Position numbers and translations under genes: made by a program
Shown here: piece after piece, positions 55,842-64,000 of the stretch
Layout of the letters: each line of letters opens with the position of its first letter
Position numbering within the stretch: the stretch's first letter is position 1
Notes under the pieces: model-generated
What the model was told of the DNA's origin: nothing
Databases searched by the model: none
The model's input: only the letters and a program-made list of their open reading frames with translations
Assembly: GCA_014183095.1 (NCBI GenBank)
Contig: JACCPH010000012.1
Span: 383,933-447,932 of the forward strand
Length of the DNA: 64,000 bases
Direction: 5' to 3'
Source of the DNA: Harringtonia aguacate
Taxonomy: Eukaryota > Ascomycota > Sordariomycetes > Ophiostomatales > Ophiostomataceae

Positions 55842-57038
55842 TTATTTTTTTGCTCTTTCCTCACATTGTACCAATTCGTCCGTTCAAGTGATTCCTACCT
55901 TTTTTGTTCTGCCAACAAATTTAATACGAATGAAATCTATGATTCTATGATGTCTACCCGGGTTACAAAAGTTCTCCTATGTCCTGCAGCGGATGGTTGT
56001 AGCAACAGCGAGACTCCGATGCCACATACGAAGCAGTTTATGGACCGTCGGACCATATTTCGACCCTGCAGACTGCAGGACATTCGGCGCATGATGGGAA
56101 ACCTCATAACGGCCAAGGAATTGGTTCCAATTGTCTATTCTCAAAACAATTATTGCTCGTCTGGTACTTCATTGGCCATTGTTGAACGAACAGACCTTCC
56201 TGAAGAAAAACTCTACAGCTTCTAATAATAGTAGTGCTTGATGACTTGACGTTGTAAGAATCTCACGGTGCCAGTTACAGCAAACATCAAGTTTCAGATT
56301 TAGAATGGGATGTTTTTCGTCTTCGCAATGCTTGATATGCCCGCTATGCCCGCTATGTTCGCTACCCGTACTGCCCATTGTTCTTCTCATCCTCTGTTTC
56401 AGTCGCCAAGGTGTGCTTCGTAATGCCCTCAACCCCTTGCTGCGATGGCTTCATTCTCCCTTTCCATTGCGCCAACAGCTTCGGAAATGGCCTCCTCCGA
56501 AAAAGCGTCATATGATGATTTTGACCTCATGAGTCCCCGCATTTGCTTAGGCTGTGCAGCGACGAGGATTGGCAAATGAGGGGGCAACACCACGAAGGAA
56601 GTTGCAGCACGCTAGCAAAAGCGTTGGCCATGATGTATGGTGTACTCTTGTTCTCGGGATGTTCTCATTCGAGGATTGTGTGCTATCTCATGACTCGTGA
56701 GAGATTTTAGGTGTCGATCACCTGTGTTCAACAGTAAGATCCCATTCGCGATGTTTCCGACTAAAGACCCCAAAGATAATTGTTGGACACGAACGGACGA
56801 TGACTCTTAGTGTCGTATCCCTTCTCTTCAATGCCGAGGATAGCAGCCGGTTACAGTCCCACGTAAGCTGGCTGGAGGCCGGCAAACATTCAGCGACAGA
56901 GAAGATGTAACCTTAGCCGAACATCTTTCAGCCGAATCCCCTGTAGAGGCGGGCATTGATGCTTTGGGGAGAGGGGGGGGCATCGGCCTCGAAGCTGAAG
57001 GCGGTTGTTTCAATACACAAGCCTGGCCTTTGAGCGAT
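55842..57038. other. AT-richer intergenic region after the tRNA
   Basis: This is 1.2 kb without a supported gene. Composition is AT-richer than the rest of the window from about 55050 to 56830. Short frames have no family features. It could be a decayed mobile element beside the tRNA, but I see no terminal repeats or remnant domain. Confidence 0.45.
55845..55851 (+). terminator. RNA polymerase III terminator
   Basis: A run of seven T starts four bases after the tRNA-Asn 3' end, the normal pol III stop signal. Confidence 0.85.
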
Positions 57039-57971
57039 TCAAGTGCCATGCAAAACAATAGAGAAATTGTTTCTTGATGGACCAGCACGTATCTCCGTTT
57101 TGGGAAAGCTGGGGATGGAGCTGGGTGTTGGCCTCTCTCGTTTCCAGAGGTAGTAGACCAGCCTCTGGCTGATTTTGGACTCCAGGAGATCGAATCCCAG
57201 GGCGGACATCATGGAAGTTAACCGCTCCTCGGTCAGATACCGCGAGTTGGTCACGCAAGCTTCCGGTAGCACCATGAAGACGCTGGGAAAGAACCGTATC
57301 AAGTCCGAGTCGGAAGGTGTTGAAGACGCAGCTGTATCTGATGATATCATGCCCGGCTCATGAAGGAAATCGAGACAGCGTAGCAGCATTTCGCCACGGT
57401 CAGTTTGCTGTGGCACAAAGTTGAGAACCAAAGACAGACTGATGATATCGAAGCGCTCAGCATCCGACTGCGGCCGAGGTCGTTGCAAGAAGTCTTGCTG
57501 AAGGATTCCGGGGCCTTGGCTGTTCAAGTCGATGCGCTCCATACGAAAGCAGCCACTGATGGCGCATGCATTGGTCGTGCTCAGTGCGCCAACCTCGAGC
57601 ATCCGCAGAGGCGCTGCTGACAAGAAATCGGGGGGGGACGAGAGTGCACCTCGTTTCGTCTCAGTCAGGCCAAGCCATTGCATGAGAACGCGAGAGCTAT
57701 CACCGCCACGATCACGCCGCTGTCCTTGCAGGCTGGCTTGTTGGTACCGGGAGAGTCCGCCAAGAGCATCAATCTCTGCTGCCAGAGCCGTTGCGGAAGC
57801 TGTGTCGCCACGAGCCACAGCCTGCTTCCTCTGCTTCTCCAGCTGATGGTGGCTGTTTATGAGTTTTTTCGTAGTCTTGCGTGAAAGAGATTTCGACGGT
57901 CGAGCAGTTGGCGGTCTGCCAGCGGCTAAACTTGTGACGCGCTGCGACCGCTTTCTCTTCGTTGTACCCAT
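57039..57971 (-). CDS. bmt2: 25S rRNA adenine-N1 methyltransferase Bmt2
   Basis: This is a nucleolar SAM-dependent enzyme that makes m1A in helix 65 of 25S rRNA. It has a single exon and 310 aa, with the ATG at 57971. The basic N-terminus (MGTTKRKRSQRVTSL) and the KLINSHHQLEKQRKQAV helix are followed by GGLSRYQQASLQGQRRDRGG, a strong family signature. The SAM-binding part is LRMLEVGALSTTNACA, and then RFDIISLSLVLNFVPQQTDR, GEMLLRCLDFL and the C-terminal FPKTEIRAGPSRNNFSIVL. The architecture matches yeast YBR141C. It diverges from uL23, another large-subunit gene, across 418 bp. Confidence 0.92.
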   Translation of the reverse strand: MGTTKRKRSQRVTSLAAGRPPTARPSKSLSRKTTKKLINSHHQLEKQRKQAVARGDTASATALAAEIDALGGLSRYQQASLQGQRRDRGGDSSRVLMQWLGLTETKRGALSSPPDFLSAAPLRMLEVGALSTTNACAISGCFRMERIDLNSQGPGILQQDFLQRPRPQSDAERFDIISLSLVLNFVPQQTDRGEMLLRCLDFLHEPGMISSDTAASSTPSDSDLIRFFPSVFMVLPEACVTNSRYLTEERLTSMMSALGFDLLESKISQRLVYYLWKRERPTPSSIPSFPKTEIRAGPSRNNFSIVLHGT

Positions 57972-58389
57972 GACGAGGAAGATAAAAGTCAGGCCTTCAT
58001 CTCAACAAGGAAGACTGGCCGTTTTCCAGCAAAAGAATAAAACACATGACGGAGACGTCTTCTTCGAACGACCAGGGTTCATGCAATTCCTTCACGCTGA
58101 GCATCACACAAACGCTGTTGGCAAACTGATGGACCATCAACTCCAAAAAAAATGAATAGGAACTGAACCGTTGATATCACTCGACCCACCCTACCGTGCA
58201 GCTATAATGAGTAGTCAGCAATGTGGCTCGTGCGCCACAACTTTTCGCAACCCTAACAGCCACACCAGAAAAAAAAAACCACTTTACGGGGATTGTGGTA
58301 ATATTTTTTCAGTTCACATCTCGAATTATCCCACGACACCTTTGATCCAAATAATCAAAGCACGACAACTCTGTCACAAATCGTTCGAG
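57972..58389. promoter_or_regulatory. Divergent promoter of bmt2 and uL23
   Basis: These 418 bp are shared by two ribosome-related genes pointing apart. A-rich stretches occur at 58143-58152 and 58268-58278. No distinct regulatory box could be assigned. Confidence 0.45.
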
Positions 58390-59327
58390 ATGGCTCCTAT
58401 CACGAAAGGTATATATCTAACATGATGGGGAGAAACACCCTCTGTTGTCCTCCCCCCAACATCGCAAACATGTGAATCCAAAAGACAAAAAGCTCTGCAT
58501 CGGGCTTCCCAATCCTCGCCAGGACTCCCCTTTGCCTCTTATCTTCTGACCTAGAGCCCTCGCTCGGGCTGCGAGCGACATGGAGAGCGAGCGAAGGGGC
58601 TGATCGGTCGAGGAGGGGGAGAGAAGGAGAAGGAGACGACCGGTTCTCTTCTTGGTCCAACCACAGCAGCAGCAGATTTTGCGAGTTCTGTTCCAAGAGC
58701 GATTGCTGATGCGCCCTTTCTACTACAGCTTCCAAGGGCACCAAGAAGGCCACCGCCGCCGCCAAGGCTGCTCTCAAGGGCGTGAGTTTTTTTTCCTCAT
58801 TTTCTTCCTGTCCTTCCGCCAAACGCTGCTACTCTTACTGACCTGTTTCACCTACCAGGCGAGCTCCAAGAAGGCCCGCAAGGTCCGCACCTCGACCACC
58901 TTCCACCTCCCCAAGACTCTGCAGCTGTCGCGCGCGCCCAAGTACCCGCGCAAGTCCATCCCGCATGAGCCGCGCCTGGACGAGCACAAGGTCATTGTGC
59001 ACCCGCTGAACACCGAGAGCGCCATGAAGAAGATTGAGGAGAACAACACCCTCGTCTTCATTGTCGACGTCAAGGCGAACAAGGCCCAGATCAAGCAGGC
59101 CCTGAAGAAGCTGTACGACATTGACGTCGTCAAGATCAACACGCTGATCCGGTAGGTTGAGCCCGCTCTTGTTTTTTTTTTTTTTCCTTTCCCCGCGATT
59201 GGGATAAAATTTTCGGTGGCCCTAACCAAAAAAATATAGCCCCGACGGCACCAAGAAGGCCTATGCCCGCCTGACGCCTGATGTCGATGCCCTCGACATT
59301 GCTGCCACCAAGCTGGCCCTGGTGTAA
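58390..59327 (+). CDS. rpl25: 60S ribosomal protein uL23 (L23a/Rpl25)
   Basis: This is a cytosolic large-subunit protein at the tunnel exit and a docking site for SRP and NAC. The four exons are 58390-58408, 58729-58781, 58859-59151 and 59240-59327, giving 150 aa. The first exon has 19 nt (ATG plus five codons and one base). The joined protein starts MAPITKASKGTKKATAAAKA, continues SSKKARKVRTSTTFHLPKTL, YPRKSIPHEPRLDEHKVIVH and NTLVFIVDVKANKAQIKQAL, and ends RPDGTKKAYARLTPDVDALD then IAATKLALV. Intron 1 (58409-58728) is 320 nt, typical for the first intron of ribosomal protein genes. Confidence 0.95.
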
Positions 59328-59893
59328 ACAGTTGTTTCTACGTCAAAATTTTTTAAAAAATGTCAAAATCTGGGAAAAATCGGGGGACCATGGGGAAAAA
59401 ACGATGACACTGCATTGTGGGCTTTTTTTTACCCGGGAGCGAGGACTTGGGGACCAGGCGGGAATGCGTAATGACAGCCTCCCCCCGTTTCGTGTGCTTT
59501 AGACCACGCCTGAGATATGGCTGCGAGCGTTTCTTTATTTTTTCGTCCCGATTCCAATAAAGATGAAAAAAAGAGTAGCGTCTTTCTCCCCATTACGTCA
59601 TCGTAATAGATGCAGTGCCTTTCTTGGTATTCAACGCTACCAACTGTGATGTTTGTGAACCGATGACTCGTTTGCATATATGAGTAGGGTCTTCATTCGT
59701 GCATGCTTTACCCTGGTGTCGCCTTCCCGCACCGTTTTCATGGCCGTCCAGAAGCGTGCCAGCAGGATCGGTCCCATGTCTTGGCTTCTAGCATCTATAT
59801 ATTCGTACATTTCGTATGCCCTCGTCGTCTGGGAGCTCGAGACCAGAGCCTCCCCGGACCAGAGCTCTTTCAACCCCCAAACTTTTACCACAT
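59328..59893. other. Intergenic between convergent uL23 and tim8
   Basis: This is 566 bp of 3' flank with A- and T-rich stretches and no gene seen. Confidence 0.6.
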
Positions 59894-60253
59894 TTATGCG
59901 TGCCGCATGCTCGTCAGATGCTTCGCCGTCAGGATGTTCATGTCCAGAAACCGGTCGACACAGTTGGCCAGGCACGTCTCCTCGCCCTTGTCCAGGGTCT
60001 TGCTCTTGATGGTGCCGCTGACGCACTTTTTCCAGCAGATCTCCGTCAGGGAGTGTGTCTCTGACAAGGCAATGTGGCCACATTAGCAGGCTGGACTCTA
60101 TAAAGTTTTTTATTTGTTGTCATGACAGCACTCACGCGCCTGAATCCGTGTTCGCTGTTGCTCGTTGGCGATGAACTGACGCAGCTCGGCCTTGTCCTTG
60201 TCGGAGAGGCGGTCCAGATTGGCCTGGTCGAGGGTCACAGACGTAGCATCCAT
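59894..60253 (-). CDS. tim8: Mitochondrial intermembrane-space chaperone Tim8
   Basis: This small TIM chaperone pairs with Tim13 to carry Tim23-type precursors across the intermembrane space. The two exons are 60253-60136 and 60060-59894, giving 94 aa, with a 75-nt intron (GTGAGT donor, GCTAAT branch site, TCAG acceptor). The twin CX3C motifs are CWKKC and CLANC; oxidised by Mia40, they form the paired disulphides. The N-terminus has LSDKDKAELRQFIANEQQRT, typical of Tim8 rather than Tim9, 10 or 13, and the splice gives QAQTHSLTEICWKKC. The C-terminus is VDRFLDMNILTAKHL. No presequence is needed. Confidence 0.93.
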
Positions 60254-60962
60254 CTTGTTTTCTGTGCAATGGGGACCACAAGGAAAAGGGTCGTGCCGTC
60301 GTCCTTGTCGTGCTGCCGCTCGTCGTTGCAGGCGAATGTGGGCAAAGAAACGGGGAAAAAAAAATCTACAATGCCGAGTTTGCTCTTATCTTATCGGCAC
60401 GGGACCTTGATCCCCTCCTCCTCTCCCCCTTCCCTCCCCCTTCATAAACACAGCCTTGCTCTTCTCTTGTGTTGATTTTCAGTCGAAGCCAAGAAGCCTG
60501 ACCATTGTGATCATGTTATGCCTGACAGTGCCATACAATGGTCCGTTAACTAAAAGTAAAATTTACAAGCATTGAACAGAATAGCAGCAAGATGGATCAG
60601 ACAAAAACACACAATGAGAGAAATCTATTAAAAATAAGCACTGTGATTATTGTCTTCTCTATCTCATCTATCTCTCTAGCCACAAAAGAAAACAAAGAAA
60701 CAAGCGCAACGAGAGAAACGCTGCCGACAAAGTATTACTTGCGCAAGTCGTCGTCCAGATTCCACAGCTGCGCCAGCGTACCCATGAAAGAGAGTGGCAA
60801 GGAGACAAGATCCAAGAAAAATTCTAGGGTATATGCGGGAGGAATCTGTCAGACCAGCAAGACATGGAACACAACCACTCGGAAAAAAAGGAAAAAAAAC
60901 AAGCGAACGACAGACAAAGAGAAACTGCACATGAGAAGTGCAGCCGGTAGTCTGCCATACAT
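60254..60962. other. Intergenic, tim8 promoter and transporter 3' flank
   Basis: This is 709 bp, C/T-rich near tim8 and AT-rich near 60540-60720. No gene is seen. Confidence 0.6.
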
Positions 60963-62925
60963 TCAGATGTACTTCAGCCGCCGTGCCACCACTAGAGAGA
61001 CAACACAGAACAAGACAAGACTTCCCACAATGCCAAAGAAGGCATGCAGGTTATTCACCTCGTCGAGGACAAAGGGGACTTTGACATTCATGCCAAAGAG
61101 ACCGGTAATCACGTTCAGAGGGACGATGATCGACGCCAGGAAGGTGATCTTGCTAAGAACACGGTTCGTGTTCGTGCCTTGGGTGATGCTGTCGATGGAC
61201 AGCTGCGCAAGGTAGTTGCTGTGTGTGCGCGACAGCATCTTTTCGCAGTGGCCAAGGTTGTTCATCATGGTCACAACGTGATCCTGAATGTCGCCCAGGT
61301 ACATGCCGATGTCCATCCGGGGCGTCACCATGTAGTTCTCATTGCACCGCTTCGTGAAGCCGCGCAGAACGTCAGCCTTGCCGCCGAGCAGACGCATCAG
61401 GCTCATGACATTCTTGCGGGAGTTTCCAATCTGGCGCAGGAAGCGGTTCATGTCGTCGGTCCGCGCAACATACACTTCGTCTTCGAGTCTGTCGGTTTGC
61501 ATCTCCACCTCGTGGATGACAGGAGCAAACGAATCTACAATATCGTCGCTAGAAAGACAGAATATTAGTATATACTGAAGCAGAGACCCCTGCCCCGAAA
61601 AGAGAAACACCCCCCCCAAAAGGACATTGCACATACATCAAGGCATAGCAAATCCAGTCGCTGCTCAGAGCAACGTAGTCCTTCAGCAGGGCGATGCGGG
61701 TGCGGACCTTGGAGGCATGCAAGTTCGGCGCAAAGCTGAAGCTGATGGTGCCTTCACGGAAGACCACGACATAAGTGTGGAACGCCTCGTACTCCACTTC
61801 GCCATCTTCTTCTTCGACAATGTTGAAAGACCGGAAGCTCGCAAAATAGTAGGAGGGGAAAAGCTCAATCTTTTCCCGGGTCTCCTGCTGCGTGATATCT
61901 TCAATCGTCAAAGGATGGATGAAAAATGCGCGGCAGATGGCTCGGACTTCGTCCTCCGTCGGGCTGTTCACGTTCAGCCACCAGACGCCGTCAGTCTCGC
62001 CCTTTGGAAACGAGAAGAGGCCTCGGACGTCTTCGCCCGGAAGAACAAGATCAGAAAACTCGGCAGCGTGGATGGTAGACTCCCACGCAGAAGAGAAGAA
62101 GCTGAAGCGGTTCGGATCAATGTGCTGGACCGGCTTGGTAGGTGCTTTCGGCTCTTCCACCTCGACTTCCGGCTTCTCGTCCTTAGGGCTGGACGAGTCG
62201 GAGGAGACGCCGACGAAATCGCCGTCGGCCGTGATCATGGGAGACGGAAGGGAGGGTGCCTCGTTCGAGTCTGGCTGCTGTCGCAGGTCGGGGAAAACAC
62301 GAGAATCAGAAGATTGGCGGCTCTGGGCCCGCAGGTGCAGCTCCTCTTGCATGAACGTCTCGAGGTACTCAAAGTCGATGCGGAGCCTTTCACGGTGATG
62401 CTCGGCACCCACCGGAAAGCACACATCTTCCTCGGCAGAATTTTTCGACGAGATGCTGGCCGTTTCGTTCTCGATGGTGTGCGGGCGGCTTCGATGGCTG
62501 CGGTGGCTGACAACCGAGGCAGTCCTCTGAAGTGGCTCCAGTTCGTCCTTCTCGGGCTTCGCCTCGGAAAAGGACAGATCCCGCTCGCGACGACGGGCAG
62601 CGGCAAAGGCCTTGACAGAGTTGGGCGGCGACACCGAGCGCGCCGTGCCAGTGGTCAGACGGCGAGCGCCCAGACCCTCGTGCGCGTTCTCGGCAGCATC
62701 GTCGTCTACTACGGCCTCTTCAAAGTCGCGCACGACTATGCCCGGTTGGCCGTCGACTGAAGGATGGATATCGCTGTCCACTTGGGTCCCGTAGAGAGAG
62801 TCGAAGGTGCCGCGGCGCGGCCGGGCGGCTCGCTGCGCGGATGACAGCCGGTTGCGGTGGTCATCCAGTTCCGGGACGGGGGTATCATACCCGGTGTCCG
62901 AAACGCTCCCATCACGCTCAGACAT
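60963..62925 (-). CDS. CorA-type magnesium transporter, Alr1/Mnr2-like
   Basis: This is a magnesium channel of the fungal Alr group of the CorA family, at the plasma or vacuolar membrane. The two exons are 62925-61637 and 61548-60963, giving 624 aa; the 88-nt intron joins ICYALIDDIVDSFAP. A disordered Ser/Arg/Glu-rich N-terminus (about 1-270) precedes the soluble domain: VWWLNVNSPTEDEVRAICRA, FFIHPLTIEDI and YYFASFRSFN. Two C-terminal helices follow: the first ends in the CorA signature GMN (582-584, in ITGLFGMNV), the second is FFGIVGSLVLFCVVSLVVAR. The chosen ATG (62925) begins MSERDGSVSDTGYDTPVPEL, a start typical for this group. Length is shorter than yeast Alr1 (859 aa) but normal for filamentous orthologues. 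Whether it is the Alr1 or Mnr2 type cannot be settled from sequence alone. Confidence 0.92.
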
Positions 62926-64000
62926 CTCTGCTGTGCGTTTGTGCTTGACTTGGGGGTGTGGTGGTCGGTATCCAGATGGAAGGATAGTCCAGATGGAGGG
63001 ATCGATGGATCGCGTTCGATTCGAAGGATCGATGGCTCTGCTATGCTCGGCCAGGTTCAAAACTAGAGCAGGCTCTTTCGCTCCAAATCAGAGCGCGGGA
63101 AATCACTCGGAGGAAGCCATTCACGTATGACTTTGTGCCGGCGGACAGCGGCATGCGGCGTTTCGCCGCAGTGGAAACGGGATTGTTGTTGATTCCCCCT
63201 TATTGTCCGGCGTATGCGGCCAGTTGCAGCTCTGCAGAAGAGGAAGGAAAGCAGGAACGTAAGGCGTGTGCTATTCGACAGCAGCCGTTGGACAGGCGGC
63301 GGCCAAGTTATGGCGGCTTCTTGTTCACTCCGCTGTAGACCCAGCACCTGGGGCCGAGGAGCGAACGGCACAGGGAGAATCGGGCCTCGTCGAGTCCCGC
63401 CAACTTGGCGACTGTTGCGGTATCCAGAGCTGAGGGTAACGTTTCGTCGGGTGACGATAACGAGAATTCCAGCGTTTGAGACGGAGGGAAATGGCGCACG
63501 TCCAGGGCCAGATGTGGAACAAGTCGGTCAAAAGACGGCGGGAGGGTAGTGGTGTGGTACGAAAGGAAAACGGGTCGCAGCACTGTAGCCAGGGGGATTC
63601 GCTTAGGTGCCGCGTAAACTGGTTACGGCGGCTGGCAGGTGTCGAATGGATGTTCGACAGGTTTTCGGCTCGGAGAGGTTGCAATTGATAGCGTTCGGGG
63701 AGGAGGGTGTGGTTGAGTCAATAAAAAGCCAGTGAGGCAAAAAAGAAACAAGAAACAGGCCTGGCTGGACGTATGTATATACAGGCAGCAAAGCAATGAG
63801 AGATATGGCAAAAGAAAGCGACGGAGACTTCCTTTTACACAGCGAAGGAGAACAAGGAACACAACGTAGTAGGTGTTGGTTGTTGAAATGATGTGTGTGC
63901 GAGAGAGAGAAGGTGGAAAGAAACAGAATAAACAGAAGAGGTGAAATTTTTTGTCGTCGAATTTTAGACCATGAGGCGAAAAACTTGTGATGGGGCAGGG
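62926..64000. promoter_or_regulatory. Upstream region of the magnesium transporter, window end
   Basis: This is 1.07 kb before the transporter start. A GATCGATGG-type repeat lies at 63000-63034 and an A-rich stretch at 63738-63756. No gene is supported up to the window edge. Confidence 0.5.

Noticed and set aside
58409..58728. C/D snoRNA in uL23 intron 1
   Set aside because: ATGATGG and CTGA are present, but spacing and the missing terminal stem do not support a snoRNA.

Overview
The window is nuclear DNA of a filamentous ascomycete, most likely a Sordariomycete. The evidence is short GT-AG introns (about 45-130 nt) with CTAAC/CTGAC branch sites, GC-rich coding codons, pyrimidine-rich leaders, and fungal families such as RCO-1, GPI7/Las21, UstYa/DUF3328, Trs33 and Rmp1. 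An Ophiostomatales-like or Magnaporthales-like genus is possible, but I cannot fix it. It is scaffolded draft sequence with one run of 20 N. I find 19 well-supported protein genes with spliced coordinates, one unusual secreted repeat protein, one weak small gene and one tRNA gene.

Layout. 1-6058: nop4 (minus, cut by the window edge) diverges from condensin subunit ycg1 (plus). 6219-10518: las21/GPI7 and a small LLPH/YBL028C-like gene, both minus. 11094-15040: SUMO ligase siz/PIAS and TRAPP subunit trs33, both plus. 16209-21127: cytosolic malate dehydrogenase and ribosomal protein eL28 (minus), then a small conserved membrane protein (plus). 22131-29433: sterol C-5 desaturase erg3 and a UstYa-type gene (minus), then a secreted repeat protein (plus). 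32332-39102: corepressor rco-1/tup1 (plus), RNase MRP subunit rmp1 (minus) and purine enzyme ade5,7 (plus). 39384-45890: vacuolar amino acid transporter avt1 and a Ran1-like kinase (minus). 45891-52217: a long stretch with no recognisable gene. 52218-53605: enolase-phosphatase utr4 (plus). 55758-55841: intron-containing tRNA-Asn. 57039-62925: bmt2 (minus), uL23 (plus), tim8 (minus) and an Alr1-like CorA magnesium transporter (minus).

Most genes are unrelated housekeeping genes. Several serve ribosome production (nop4, bmt2, eL28, uL23, the LLPH-like gene and rmp1), but they form no operon-like unit.

The best candidate for something new is the divergent pair at 24644-29433. A single UstYa-type (DUF3328) gene lies head to head with a 438-residue secreted protein. 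That protein carries seven near-identical copies of EPHHAG(R/K)KTN, each preceded by Arg and containing a dibasic RK/KK. This matches the layout of fungal RiPP or kexin-processed peptide precursors. However, the putative core has no aromatic residue, classical Lys-Arg sites are missing, and no other cluster gene is visible, so the link is inference. Other points of interest are a TACTCGTA octamer enriched between genes, an apparent one-base frame conflict at the erg3 splice junction, an in-frame intron in ycg1 and a GC-AG intron in siz.
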